Shown in pieces: positions 1 through 5,632 of a stretch of 5,656 nucleotides of DNA. The translations under genes were made by a program, and so were the position numbers. The notes below the pieces were generated by a model that did no database searches, was not told the DNA's origin, and saw only the letters and a program-made list of their open reading frames with translations. The DNA comes from Cyanothece sp. UBA12306 (GTDB taxonomy: Bacteria; Cyanobacteriota; Cyanobacteriia; Cyanobacteriales; Microcystaceae). Each line of letters begins with the position of its first letter. Within the stretch, counting starts at the first letter, position 1. The stretch spans positions 8,711 to 14,366 of the forward strand of contig DLXW01000193.1 of NCBI GenBank assembly GCA_003448685.1, written 5' to 3'.

Positions 1-164
1 ACTACATCATAACCATGGGTGCTTCCAGATTTTGCTTTGAGAATAGGAGAAGCATAAAGATCAGAAATACCTAATTTATGAAGATAGTGGATAATTTTCT
101 GAGCGTCATGGAAATTGAATTGTGAGTTAAATTGAATCCGATAGGTTGAACTAGGAATTTTCAT
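1..164 (-). CDS. treY: Malto-oligosyltrehalose synthase, N-terminal fragment (runs off the left edge)
   Basis: This is the first 54 codons of a minus-strand gene that continues beyond the left edge. TreY is a GH13 enzyme that isomerises the terminal alpha-1,4 glucose link of a maltooligosaccharide into an alpha,alpha-1,1 link, giving maltooligosyl-trehalose, the substrate of TreZ. The visible residues fit the TreY N-terminus closely: an STYRIQF start to the first beta strand (residues 6-12), then [18 protein letters not shown] (31-48) and THGYDV (49-54), the conserved opening of the catalytic barrel. The ATG at 164 lies 41 bp after the treZ stop, so the two genes are probably co-transcribed as treZ-treY. 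The ribosome site is weak (a GCAGAGA-like stretch before a run of A), which fits translation within an operon. The active-site residues lie outside the window. Identity is secure because of both the motif match and the treZ neighbour. Confidence 0.93.
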   Translation of the reverse strand, partial: MKIPSSTYRIQFNSQFNFHDAQKIIHYLHKLGISDLYASPILKAKSGSTHGYDV

Positions 165-205
165 TTTTTTTCTCTGCTTATTGTTATTTTTATTAAACTT
201 TTAAC

Positions 206-2023
206 CTAAATTTGATAGACGACTAAACTGGTTGCTGGTATGGCTAACTTTTCTTCTTTATTGAAGGATTGAGGCAAATTTGAACCCTGTCCTAACCATT
301 GAGAATCATTAGAATCTAATGATTTTTTCCAGTCTCCTTCTGGGGGTTTAAGGTTAACTGTAATACTTTCCTGATTAAAGTTCATAATCAAAAAAACCTC
401 ACTGTCTTGACTCCATCGATGAGTAGACAAAAGCTTTTCCTTTTCCCAGGTTTTCTCCGATAAATTTTTCTGGTTCAAGCTTTTCAAAGCAGTAATTTGA
501 CGGCGCATTTCTAGTAACTGCTGATGAAATCTCAGCAAAACTTGGTACTTTCCTTGCTCTCGTTGACTCCACTTTAATTGACATTTTTTAAAGGTTTCTA
601 CATCGTAGATATCAGGTGGTTCTCCTTGCCATTTAAAGCTTTTAAATTCTTCTTTTCTTCCTTCTCTAACTGCTTCTACTAAATTGGCATCATTGTGGCT
701 AATAAAGTATAAAAATGGTGACTCTTCTCCATATTCTTCCCCCATAAACAATAAAGGAATAAAGGGGGATAAAATTACTGCCCCTGCTGCTAATTTCAAG
801 GCATCAAAGGAAACTATGTTAGATAATCTTTCTCCTAACATTCGATTGCCAATTTGGTCATGATTTTGGGCATAAACTACAAATTGATCAGGGGAGCAAT
901 CGCTAACTGAATTGCCATGATATCTTTGACGATGGGGAGAATAATCCCAGGTATAAGCAAAACTATCTCTGAAGGCTTTTCCTAACTGTTGACATTGGCC
1001 AAAATCTTCGTAATATCCTTGATTTTCTTGAGTCAATAAAGTGTGTAAACAGTGGTGAAAGTCGTCACTCCATTGAGCGTCCATTCCATATCCTCCGACT
1101 TCAACTGGACGAATTACTCGACCATCGTTTAAGTCGCTTTCTGCTATCAGATATAAAGGACGACCAACCTGTTGAGAAAGTTGACCGATATTTTCTTTTA
1201 GTTCAGTCAGAAAATGCTTGGCACTTTGGTCATAAATACCGTGAATTGCGTCTAATCTTAAAGCGTCAATATGATATTCTCTTAGCCAATATCTAGCGTT
1301 TTCAATAAAGAAGTTACGTATCCCATAACTATAGGCATCATCAAAATTAAGCGCGCTTCCCCAAGGAGTTTGATACTTGTGACTAAAATAAGGACCAAAA
1401 TTAGCTGTGTAATTTCCTTCTGGTCCTAAGTGATTATAAACCACATCAAGGATAACTGCTATCCCTTCTTGATGACAGGCATTAACCAGTTCTTTGAGTC
1501 CGTCTACTCCCCCATAGGAATGCTGTACTGCAAATGGATAAACCCCATCGTAACCCCAATTACGATCACCTGGAAATTGGGATACAGGCATCAGTTCGAT
1601 GGCGGTAATTCCTAGTTCTTTGAGTTGACTTAAGCGGGGAATTATGGCAGCAAAAGTTCCTTCTGGGGTGAAAGTTCCTACGTGCAATTCGTAAATAACA
1701 AAATCTGATAAAGGAATATTTTTCCAAGGATCATCGCTCCACTTAAAGCGATGATGATCTACTACTTGCGATGGTCCATGTACTCCTTTAGGTTGGTAGT
1801 ATGAAGCAGGATCAGGTCTAGTAGTTTCTTCGTCTAACTGATAAAAATATAAGCTACCAGGAGCGATCTCAAGGATAGTTTTCCAGTACCCTTTTTGATC
1901 ACATTCCATTGGAATTATTTGCTCATTAGGAGTAATTATCTTAAGGTCTAATTTGGCCAAATTAGGAGCCCATACTGTAAATTCATAATGTTTTTTATCG
2001 TGATAATTAGCACTAAGTTTCAT
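206..2023 (-). CDS. treZ: Malto-oligosyltrehalose trehalohydrolase
   Basis: TreZ is a cytoplasmic GH13 hydrolase that cuts the alpha-1,4 bond next to the trehalose unit of maltooligosyl-trehalose, releasing free trehalose. At 605 residues it is full length for the family. An N-terminal beta-sandwich of the CBM48/E-set type (about 1-95) ends in the TreZ signature RPDPASYYQPKGVHGPSQVV (69-88). The catalytic barrel starts near YELHVGTF (111-118). The four GH13 regions are intact: DVVYNH (193-198), ALRLDAIHG (254-262) with the nucleophile Asp258, LIAESD (292-297) with the acid/base Glu295, and QNHDQIGNR (386-394) with Asp389. GEEYGE (428-433) follows, then a C-terminal beta domain. The Asp/Glu/Asp roles are assigned from known TreZ enzymes. 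The ATG at 2023 agrees with the expected N-terminus, though no strong ribosome site precedes it. treY follows 41 bp downstream; the usual partner genes treX and treH are not in view. Trehalose made this way normally serves in desiccation, salt or carbon-storage stress; that role is inferred here. Confidence 0.97.
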   Translation of the reverse strand: MKLSANYHDKKHYEFTVWAPNLAKLDLKIITPNEQIIPMECDQKGYWKTILEIAPGSLYFYQLDEETTRPDPASYYQPKGVHGPSQVVDHHRFKWSDDPWKNIPLSDFVIYELHVGTFTPEGTFAAIIPRLSQLKELGITAIELMPVSQFPGDRNWGYDGVYPFAVQHSYGGVDGLKELVNACHQEGIAVILDVVYNHLGPEGNYTANFGPYFSHKYQTPWGSALNFDDAYSYGIRNFFIENARYWLREYHIDALRLDAIHGIYDQSAKHFLTELKENIGQLSQQVGRPLYLIAESDLNDGRVIRPVEVGGYGMDAQWSDDFHHCLHTLLTQENQGYYEDFGQCQQLGKAFRDSFAYTWDYSPHRQRYHGNSVSDCSPDQFVVYAQNHDQIGNRMLGERLSNIVSFDALKLAAGAVILSPFIPLLFMGEEYGEESPFLYFISHNDANLVEAVREGRKEEFKSFKWQGEPPDIYDVETFKKCQLKWSQREQGKYQVLLRFHQQLLEMRRQITALKSLNQKNLSEKTWEKEKLLSTHRWSQDSEVFLIMNFNQESITVNLKPPEGDWKKSLDSNDSQWLGQGSNLPQSFNKEEKLAIPATSLVVYQI

Positions 2024-2057
2024 AATTATTCAATATTTAACTATCAAGAAATTATTA

Positions 2058-2063
2058 ATTATA
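2058..2063 (-). promoter_or_regulatory. Candidate -10 box for treZ-treY
   Basis: On the minus strand these bases read TATAAT, a perfect sigma-70 type -10 hexamer, 34 bp upstream of the treZ start codon. No good -35 hexamer stands 16-18 bp further upstream, so either an activator is needed or the match is chance in AT-rich DNA. An imperfect inverted repeat (arms 2046-2056 and 2068-2077) brackets the box and could be an operator. This is a sequence match only. Confidence 0.3.
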
Positions 2064-2239
2064 TACTAATAATTCTTAATTGAATTTGAGGTAGGGTTTT
2101 CTTTTTTCGCTTTGACTTATTATAATGATTTTACGGCATTTATGCAATTCAATAGATTTTTGTTTCTAGGTCTTCCTACATTTCTACAATCTAGGAGATA
2201 CTACTAGAATAAGGCAACTGTCCATATCTCTACCCAATT

Positions 2240-2268
2240 TTTACAAAAAAGATTATGATGCAAATAAT
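2240..2268 (+). promoter_or_regulatory. Candidate sigma-70 promoter for the M23 peptidase gene
   Basis: TTTACA (2240-2245) and AATAAT (2263-2268) each match the sigma-70 consensus at five of six positions and are separated by an ideal 17 bp. Transcription would begin near 2275, giving a leader of about 57 nt before the ATG at 2332. AT-rich background makes chance matches common, so this is a moderate call. Confidence 0.35.
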
Positions 2269-2318
2269 AAGATTAAAACAGTCATTAAACTATTGTGACG
2301 TTTATTAACTCGAAGTGT

Positions 2319-2324
2319 GAGAAG
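2319..2324 (+). promoter_or_regulatory. Ribosome binding site that decides the M23 peptidase start
   Basis: GAGAAG stands 7 nt before the ATG at 2332, a good purine-rich Shine-Dalgarno match and spacing. The in-frame GTG at 2317 has no comparable site and overlaps this one, so the ATG is preferred as the start. Confidence 0.5.
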
Positions 2325-2331
2325 TGAAATC

Positions 2332-3048
2332 ATGCAGTCAAAAATCAGAAACCAGAAAGAATGGACTGAACTTGTGGTCGCATCAAAGGTTAAACTCCCT
2401 TTAATTGGTTCTAAGTTTGATTTTTTGCAGAAAAAAGGCAAAAATTTTTCTTATAAGGGATTATGGGCAATTTTATTGTCAATTTCAACCTTTTCAACCT
2501 TTTTAGTCCTGGAAAGCTTCAAAAAATCTCCCATTCAAGCTCAATATGCTCCTACGGCAACTAACAGCAATATCTGGCAATACGCCTCTTTTCCAGTAGA
2601 AAATTTTCAAACCTACACTTCTGGATACGGTTATCGTACTTCCCCTATCACTGGACAATCGCAATTTCATTATGGTTTAGATTTGGCGGCCCCTTTGGGC
2701 AGTTATGTGCGAAACTGGTGGGCTGGCAGAGTAGTAGAATTATCGGATGATACTGCCTGTGGAACCCTGATTAAAATTCAATCAGGGCAATGGCAACATA
2801 TTTATTGTCATTTAATGGGTTCGGTGGAAGAAAGTCCCCAAGGACGATATTTAATTGATCGTGAAGGTGGAATCATTATTTGGCAAGGTCAAGAAATTCC
2901 AGCTGCTGCTAGAATTGGTCGGGTGGGAATGACAGGTCGCACTACCGGTCCCCATCTTCATTGGGGATTAAAGCATAATGGGGATTATGTTGATCCTGGC
3001 TTGGTTTTGCAAGAAATGTTTCGTTATCAAGTTTCTTCTCGGAAATAG
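2332..3048 (+). CDS. M23 family (LytM-type) metallopeptidase, membrane-anchored or secreted
   Basis: This is a 238-residue zinc endopeptidase of the M23/LytM family, expected to cleave peptide cross-links of peptidoglycan in the periplasm. The active-site set is complete: His113 and Asp117 in HYGLD, His160 in HIYCHL, and His208 and His210 in HLHWG. By LytM analogy, His113, Asp117 and His210 bind zinc, and His160 and His208 are catalytic, so it is probably an active enzyme rather than a degenerate regulator. A hydrophobic segment (about 43-60) is followed by PIQAQ, which could be a signal-peptidase site or the end of an anchor. An insertion of about 40 residues (around 163-200, ending RIGRVGMTGRTTG) sits between the catalytic elements, as I recall for cyanobacterial members. 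Cys143 and Cys159 lie opposite each other across a predicted beta hairpin and could form a disulfide. There are no LysM or SH3 domains. The start is set by a GAGAAG site; a GTG five codons upstream is possible. The precise wall substrate is unknown. Confidence 0.9.
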   Translation: MQSKIRNQKEWTELVVASKVKLPLIGSKFDFLQKKGKNFSYKGLWAILLSISTFSTFLVLESFKKSPIQAQYAPTATNSNIWQYASFPVENFQTYTSGYGYRTSPITGQSQFHYGLDLAAPLGSYVRNWWAGRVVELSDDTACGTLIKIQSGQWQHIYCHLMGSVEESPQGRYLIDREGGIIIWQGQEIPAAARIGRVGMTGRTTGPHLHWGLKHNGDYVDPGLVLQEMFRYQVSSRK

Positions 3049-3084
3049 CATTTCTCCTTCGATTACTATAGAGAGAAACGCTAT
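3045..3084. terminator. Bidirectional hairpin terminator between convergent genes
   Basis: Arms 3045-3056 (ATAGCATTTCTC) and 3073-3084 (GAGAAACGCTAT) form a 12-bp stem with a single mismatch (3050 against 3079) and a 16-nt loop. The left arm overlaps the peptidase stop codon and the right arm ends 4 bp from the stop of the metal-binding protein gene, so one hairpin can serve both transcripts. It has no proper U-run on either side, only a weak AATATTATT on the plus strand, which is not rare for cyanobacterial terminators. Confidence 0.6.
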
Positions 3085-3088
3085 AATA

Positions 3089-4030
3089 TTATTTGCCTGT
3101 CAAAGCGTCTACAATTATTTTAGTATTAGTCCTCAGCATTTTTATATAACTATCTCCTTCACTTCCAGGAGATCCAATTGAATCAGAATAAAGAGGTTGA
3201 GGAGCAAGTTTAACCCCTGATTCTTGGGCAACTGTATTAATTAATACTCGATTAATTGTTGTTTCAGCAAAGATTGCCTTTACTTTACTTTTTTTAATCT
3301 CTTCGGTTAAATTTTTGACTGTTTGGGCGCTAGGCTGTTCTTCTGTACTTATGCCAATTAGGGTTCCCATAATTGTTAAACCATAAGCTTTGGCATAATA
3401 TTGAAAAGCATCATGGGTAGTAACTAACTTTCGTTGCTGTTCAGGAATAGTTTGAATTTGTTGAGTAATCCAAGTATCAAGACTTTCTAAATCTGTAATC
3501 AACATCGCTGCATTTTGTTGAAAAATTGATTCATCTTCTGGCGAAAGTTTGATTAATTCATCTCGAATTACTTTAACCATTGTAATCGCATTTTTAACAT
3601 CTGCCCAGACATGAGGATCAGGTTCTCGTTGTCCTTGATATTCAAAATCTAAGGGTTGCACAACTTCCCCAACAGCTACTTTTCTCGCATCAATTCCTGA
3701 TGCTTTCATTAACTTAATTAACCCAGGTTCGAGATTATAACCGTTATACAAAATCAAATCTGCTTTTTCAAAGGCCACACTATCGGTGGGTACAGGTTCA
3801 TAGACATGGGGATCGGCCCCAGGTTCTAAAATACCTTGATGATTAACTTCTCCCTGAGCAATTTTTTCAGTCAGATCAGCAATAATGGTGCTGGTAGAGA
3901 CTACATTAGGTTGATTATTAGTCGGCTGGGAATTAGGAGATTGACAAGCAGTAATTCCCAATCCTAAAATGATTCCCCAAGCTAGGATAGACTTTTGAAA
4001 TAAGCCGATTAAAGGGTTAATTGTCGTCAT
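3089..4030 (-). CDS. Metal (probably zinc) ABC importer substrate-binding lipoprotein, ZnuA/TroA/MntC family
   Basis: This is a 313-residue cluster A-I solute-binding protein that captures a divalent metal in the periplasm and passes it to an ABC permease. The N-terminus is a lipoprotein signal: a hydrophobic stretch (about 14-26) and a lipobox ITAC with Cys29, then a polar Asn/Gln/Pro linker. The metal ligands predicted from family members are His75 (ADPHVYEP), His140 (DPHVWAD), His206 (TTHDAFQYY) and Asp283 (LYSDSIG). Spacings of 65, 66 and 77 residues resemble TroA and MntC. The third ligand separates the groups: His, as here, is typical of zinc binders (ZnuA, TroA), while manganese binders (MntC, PsaA) have Glu. 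The His-rich loop of many ZnuA proteins is absent; the corresponding part (about 124-138) is acidic. No permease or ATPase gene is in view, although one could lie elsewhere. The ATG at 4030 gives the complete signal peptide. The gene lies 67 bp after a GUN4-domain gene on the same strand and may have its own promoter. Confidence 0.93.
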   Translation of the reverse strand: MTTINPLIGLFQKSILAWGIILGLGITACQSPNSQPTNNQPNVVSTSTIIADLTEKIAQGEVNHQGILEPGADPHVYEPVPTDSVAFEKADLILYNGYNLEPGLIKLMKASGIDARKVAVGEVVQPLDFEYQGQREPDPHVWADVKNAITMVKVIRDELIKLSPEDESIFQQNAAMLITDLESLDTWITQQIQTIPEQQRKLVTTHDAFQYYAKAYGLTIMGTLIGISTEEQPSAQTVKNLTEEIKKSKVKAIFAETTINRVLINTVAQESGVKLAPQPLYSDSIGSPGSEGDSYIKMLRTNTKIIVDALTGK

Positions 4031-4050
4031 TTTTCACAATTGTAAAAAAT
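4029..4050. promoter_or_regulatory. Near-perfect palindrome at the start of the metal-binding protein gene, possible operator
   Basis: The 22 bp are symmetrical about 4039/4040 around a core of ACAATTGT, with TTTT and AAAA flanks. Only one base pair breaks the symmetry (4035 against 4044). The site runs directly into the start codon at 4030, where a bound repressor could block expression. Genes of this family are commonly controlled by Fur/Zur-type or MntR-type proteins that bind palindromes, but the bases do not clearly match the Zur or Fur boxes I know. With AT-rich DNA, chance is a real alternative. Confidence 0.3.
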
Positions 4051-4097
4051 TAATAATAACATAGACAGATAACTTAAAATATGGTAAGATCCATGAT

Positions 4098-4682
4098 TTA
4101 GGAAAGATTACAACTGATCAAACGAGTAAAGCAATAGTTCACCATTTTTAAGCCATAGGGTGATTTCCACCACCTAGCCGGAAAACAGCCTATGGGTGCT
4201 GATACACTAAAATCCCAATTATCATAATTATCCCCTTGCCATTGTCCATCCTTACGCCAACCCACACGATCTCCATACTTTTGGATCATCTGAGCATCTT
4301 GACTGCGTAGGGTATCGATATTTCCCCCAACTTCTAAATAAATTCCTAGCTGTCTACTAAAACCAAAGCGATCTTGACTATAATCACGCCAGAGGCGATC
4401 AATAACTCTCAAGGTACTACAGGGAAATTTTGACATATCGTCGGGCTTAAGATTATCTCGAGTTTTGTTGACGGTTTCCAGGATTATCCTGGTGGTTTCT
4501 TCGTCAGCTTCCTTGAATTGACCGCTCATTAATAATTCTTGTAATTTACCATATCGATCAACATCAGACAGAAGTTTGATTTTTTCTTCTAGGTCGGCTA
4601 CTCTGTGGTTTAAGGATTGTACTTGGGTTAAAATTTCTGATAATTGGCTATTAATATCTATTTCGTTCAATGGTTCTGACAT
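4098..4682 (-). CDS. GUN4-domain protein with an N-terminal coiled coil
   Basis: This 194-residue protein is a GUN4-domain paralogue. True cyanobacterial Gun4 binds protoporphyrin and Mg-protoporphyrin and stimulates Mg-chelatase in chlorophyll synthesis. Many cyanobacterial GUN4-domain proteins have other, unknown roles. The GUN4 domain spans about 43-194: YGKLQELLMSGQFKEADEET (44-63), FPCSTLRVIDRLW (86-98), RFGFSRQ (105-111), VGWRKDGQW (140-148) and FSVSAPIGCFP (158-168). In front is a clean heptad pattern with hydrophobic positions 14, 17, 21, 24, 28, 31, 35 and 38, predicting a short coiled coil in place of the helical N-terminal domain of Gun4. I infer that it is a soluble oligomer, not the chelatase partner. 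The usual SVQ and APxGHLP motifs are changed to SRQ and APIGCFP. The start is supported by GGAG at 4694-4697, 11 nt from the ATG. It lies upstream of the metal-binding protein gene on the same strand and diverges from the VTT-family gene. Confidence 0.87.
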   Translation of the reverse strand: MSEPLNEIDINSQLSEILTQVQSLNHRVADLEEKIKLLSDVDRYGKLQELLMSGQFKEADEETTRIILETVNKTRDNLKPDDMSKFPCSTLRVIDRLWRDYSQDRFGFSRQLGIYLEVGGNIDTLRSQDAQMIQKYGDRVGWRKDGQWQGDNYDNWDFSVSAPIGCFPARWWKSPYGLKMVNYCFTRLISCNLS

Positions 4683-4847
4683 TTTTAGGTTTACTCCAAA
4701 ATTTAAGATAATATTGTGCTAAAATTCAAATCGATGCCACGGGAAATACAGTTTACCTTGCTTTCCAAAATATCACAATTCAATTAGTTATTATTTAAGG
4801 AATTATACCAGCAATAAAACTTCATTATCAGAATTAAGACACGAACG
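4683..4847. other. Divergent promoter region between the GUN4-domain gene and the VTT-family gene
   Basis: These 165 AT-rich bp must carry both promoters. The only site I can point to is GGAG (4694-4697, read on the minus strand), the ribosome site of the GUN4-domain gene. TATACC (4804-4809) could be a -10 box for the VTT-family gene but lacks a partner -35. I see no strong palindrome or riboswitch-like fold. Confidence 0.45.
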
Positions 4848-5549
4848 GTGAAATTTTTCAAACAATTTGGAGGAATTAGTTTAGAAATTGTGGGATTAAT
4901 CATCATAGCAAAACAACTATTGTTAGTAACATCTCTTAATGGTAGTTTGCAAAACCTTTTACAATGGATAGATAGCCTAGGAAATGTAGGCTATCTTGCC
5001 TTTATATTAGTTTATATAATAGCCACAATTTTCTTGATTTCTGGGCTTATTTTAACCCTAGGTGCTGGGGTTATTTTTAATGTTATCAAAGGCTCAATTT
5101 TAGTTTCTATTGCTTCAACTTTGGGTGCGATTATAGCATTTTTGATTGGGAGGTATGTTGCTAGAGGATGGGTTAAAAAACAAATTGAAAAACAACCTAA
5201 CTTTCAACTAATTGATGAAGCAGTTGCTAAAGAAGGTTGGAAAATTGTGGGATTAACTCGTTTATCTCCTCTATTTCCTTTTGTTTTTTTAAATTATGCC
5301 TTTGGTGTTACTAAAGTATCTTTAAGAGATTATACTTTAGCTTCTTGGATTGGTATGATACCAGGAACAATTATGTATGTTTATATCGGTTCTTTAATTG
5401 GGGATGTAGCGAGTCTGGGAATGGAAGGAAGGGAAAAAACATCCCTCGAATGGGGACTATACATTGTGGGATTAGTTTCCACGATTGCAGTCACAATTTA
5501 TGTTACTAAAATTGCTAAAGAAGCTCTCAATAGTAAGCTTGAGAATTAG
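4848..5549 (+). CDS. TVP38/TMEM64 family (VTT/DedA-like) integral membrane protein
   Basis: This 233-residue inner-membrane protein belongs to the TVP38/TMEM64 branch of the VTT (DedA-like) family, whose bacterial members are linked to lipid-carrier transport, membrane potential and stress tolerance; the exact substrate is unknown here. Hydrophobic segments lie at about 10-28, 48-80 (a likely helix plus re-entrant loop ending LTLGAGVIF), 82-105, 132-155, 163-185 and 202-222. The diagnostic stretch GLTRLSPLFPFVFLNYAFG (135-153) followed by YTLASWIGMIPGT (162-174) matches the second re-entrant half of the VTT fold, including the conserved Arg138 and the prolines. Gly101-Arg102 after the third segment is also typical. 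The GTG at 4848 is the only standard start after the upstream in-frame stop at 4815 that keeps the first helix; no clear ribosome site precedes it. The gene diverges from the GUN4-domain gene across 165 bp, and no partner gene is visible. Confidence 0.88.
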   Translation: MKFFKQFGGISLEIVGLIIIAKQLLLVTSLNGSLQNLLQWIDSLGNVGYLAFILVYIIATIFLISGLILTLGAGVIFNVIKGSILVSIASTLGAIIAFLIGRYVARGWVKKQIEKQPNFQLIDEAVAKEGWKIVGLTRLSPLFPFVFLNYAFGVTKVSLRDYTLASWIGMIPGTIMYVYIGSLIGDVASLGMEGREKTSLEWGLYIVGLVSTIAVTIYVTKIAKEALNSKLEN

Positions 5550-5632
5550 AGAAAATGGGTAAGCTGTTCGTCATCTAAATTGTTAATCGAGACTGAAGAG
5601 TAAACTACACTCCCAATCTCAATACTACTCGG
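5546..5632 (-). pseudogene. Possible C-terminal tail of a convergent gene or decayed gene
   Basis: On the minus strand, 28 sense codons read in protein-like fashion and end NNLDDEQLTHFL before a TAA at 5546-5548. That stop overlaps the TAG of the VTT-family gene by two bases. The frame is cut by an upstream TAA at 5633-5635 and contains no ATG, GTG or TTG, so it cannot be an intact gene on its own. It could be the end of a gene broken by a nonsense or frameshift change just inside the window, or chance. I do not recognise the product. Confidence 0.22.

Larger units (their letters stand above)
2024..2331. other. Divergent intergenic region between treZ and the M23 peptidase gene
   Basis: This 308-bp AT-rich stretch separates two divergent genes and must hold both promoters. 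I find a perfect -10 hexamer facing treZ and a plausible -35/-10 pair facing the peptidase. No open frame with a recognisable product, tRNA, small-RNA fold or long repeat is evident. The middle part (about 2130-2235) shows no feature I can name. Confidence 0.6.

Noticed and set aside
399..584. Open frame of 61 codons on the minus strand inside treZ
   Set aside because: It lies wholly inside treZ in another frame, has no family resemblance and no ribosome site; treZ is intact and well conserved.
1430..1615. Open frame of 61 codons on the plus strand, antisense to treZ
   Set aside because: It is antisense to the highly conserved GH13 region and shows no recognisable protein features.
2112..2126. 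TTGACT followed by TATAAT, looking like a strong plus-strand promoter
   Set aside because: Only 3 bp separate the two hexamers, far short of the 16-18 bp needed, so they cannot act together. TATAAT alone has no good -35 at the right distance.
2317..2319. GTG as an alternative start of the M23 peptidase
   Set aside because: It has no ribosome site of its own, and it overlaps the GAGAAG that is well placed for the ATG at 2332.
2253..2441. Open frame of 62 codons on the minus strand over the start of the M23 gene
   Set aside because: It overlaps the peptidase promoter and N-terminus and shows no family resemblance; it is best explained by chance in AT-rich DNA.
2978..3181. Open frame of 67 codons on the plus strand spanning the convergent gap
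   Set aside because: It reads out of frame through the end of the peptidase, the terminator hairpin and antisense to the metal-binding gene; no motif supports it.
4060..4097. Possible terminator between the GUN4-domain gene and the metal-binding gene
   Set aside because: Only very short self-complementary pieces (TGG/CCA) are present; no stem of useful length or U-tract could be found.
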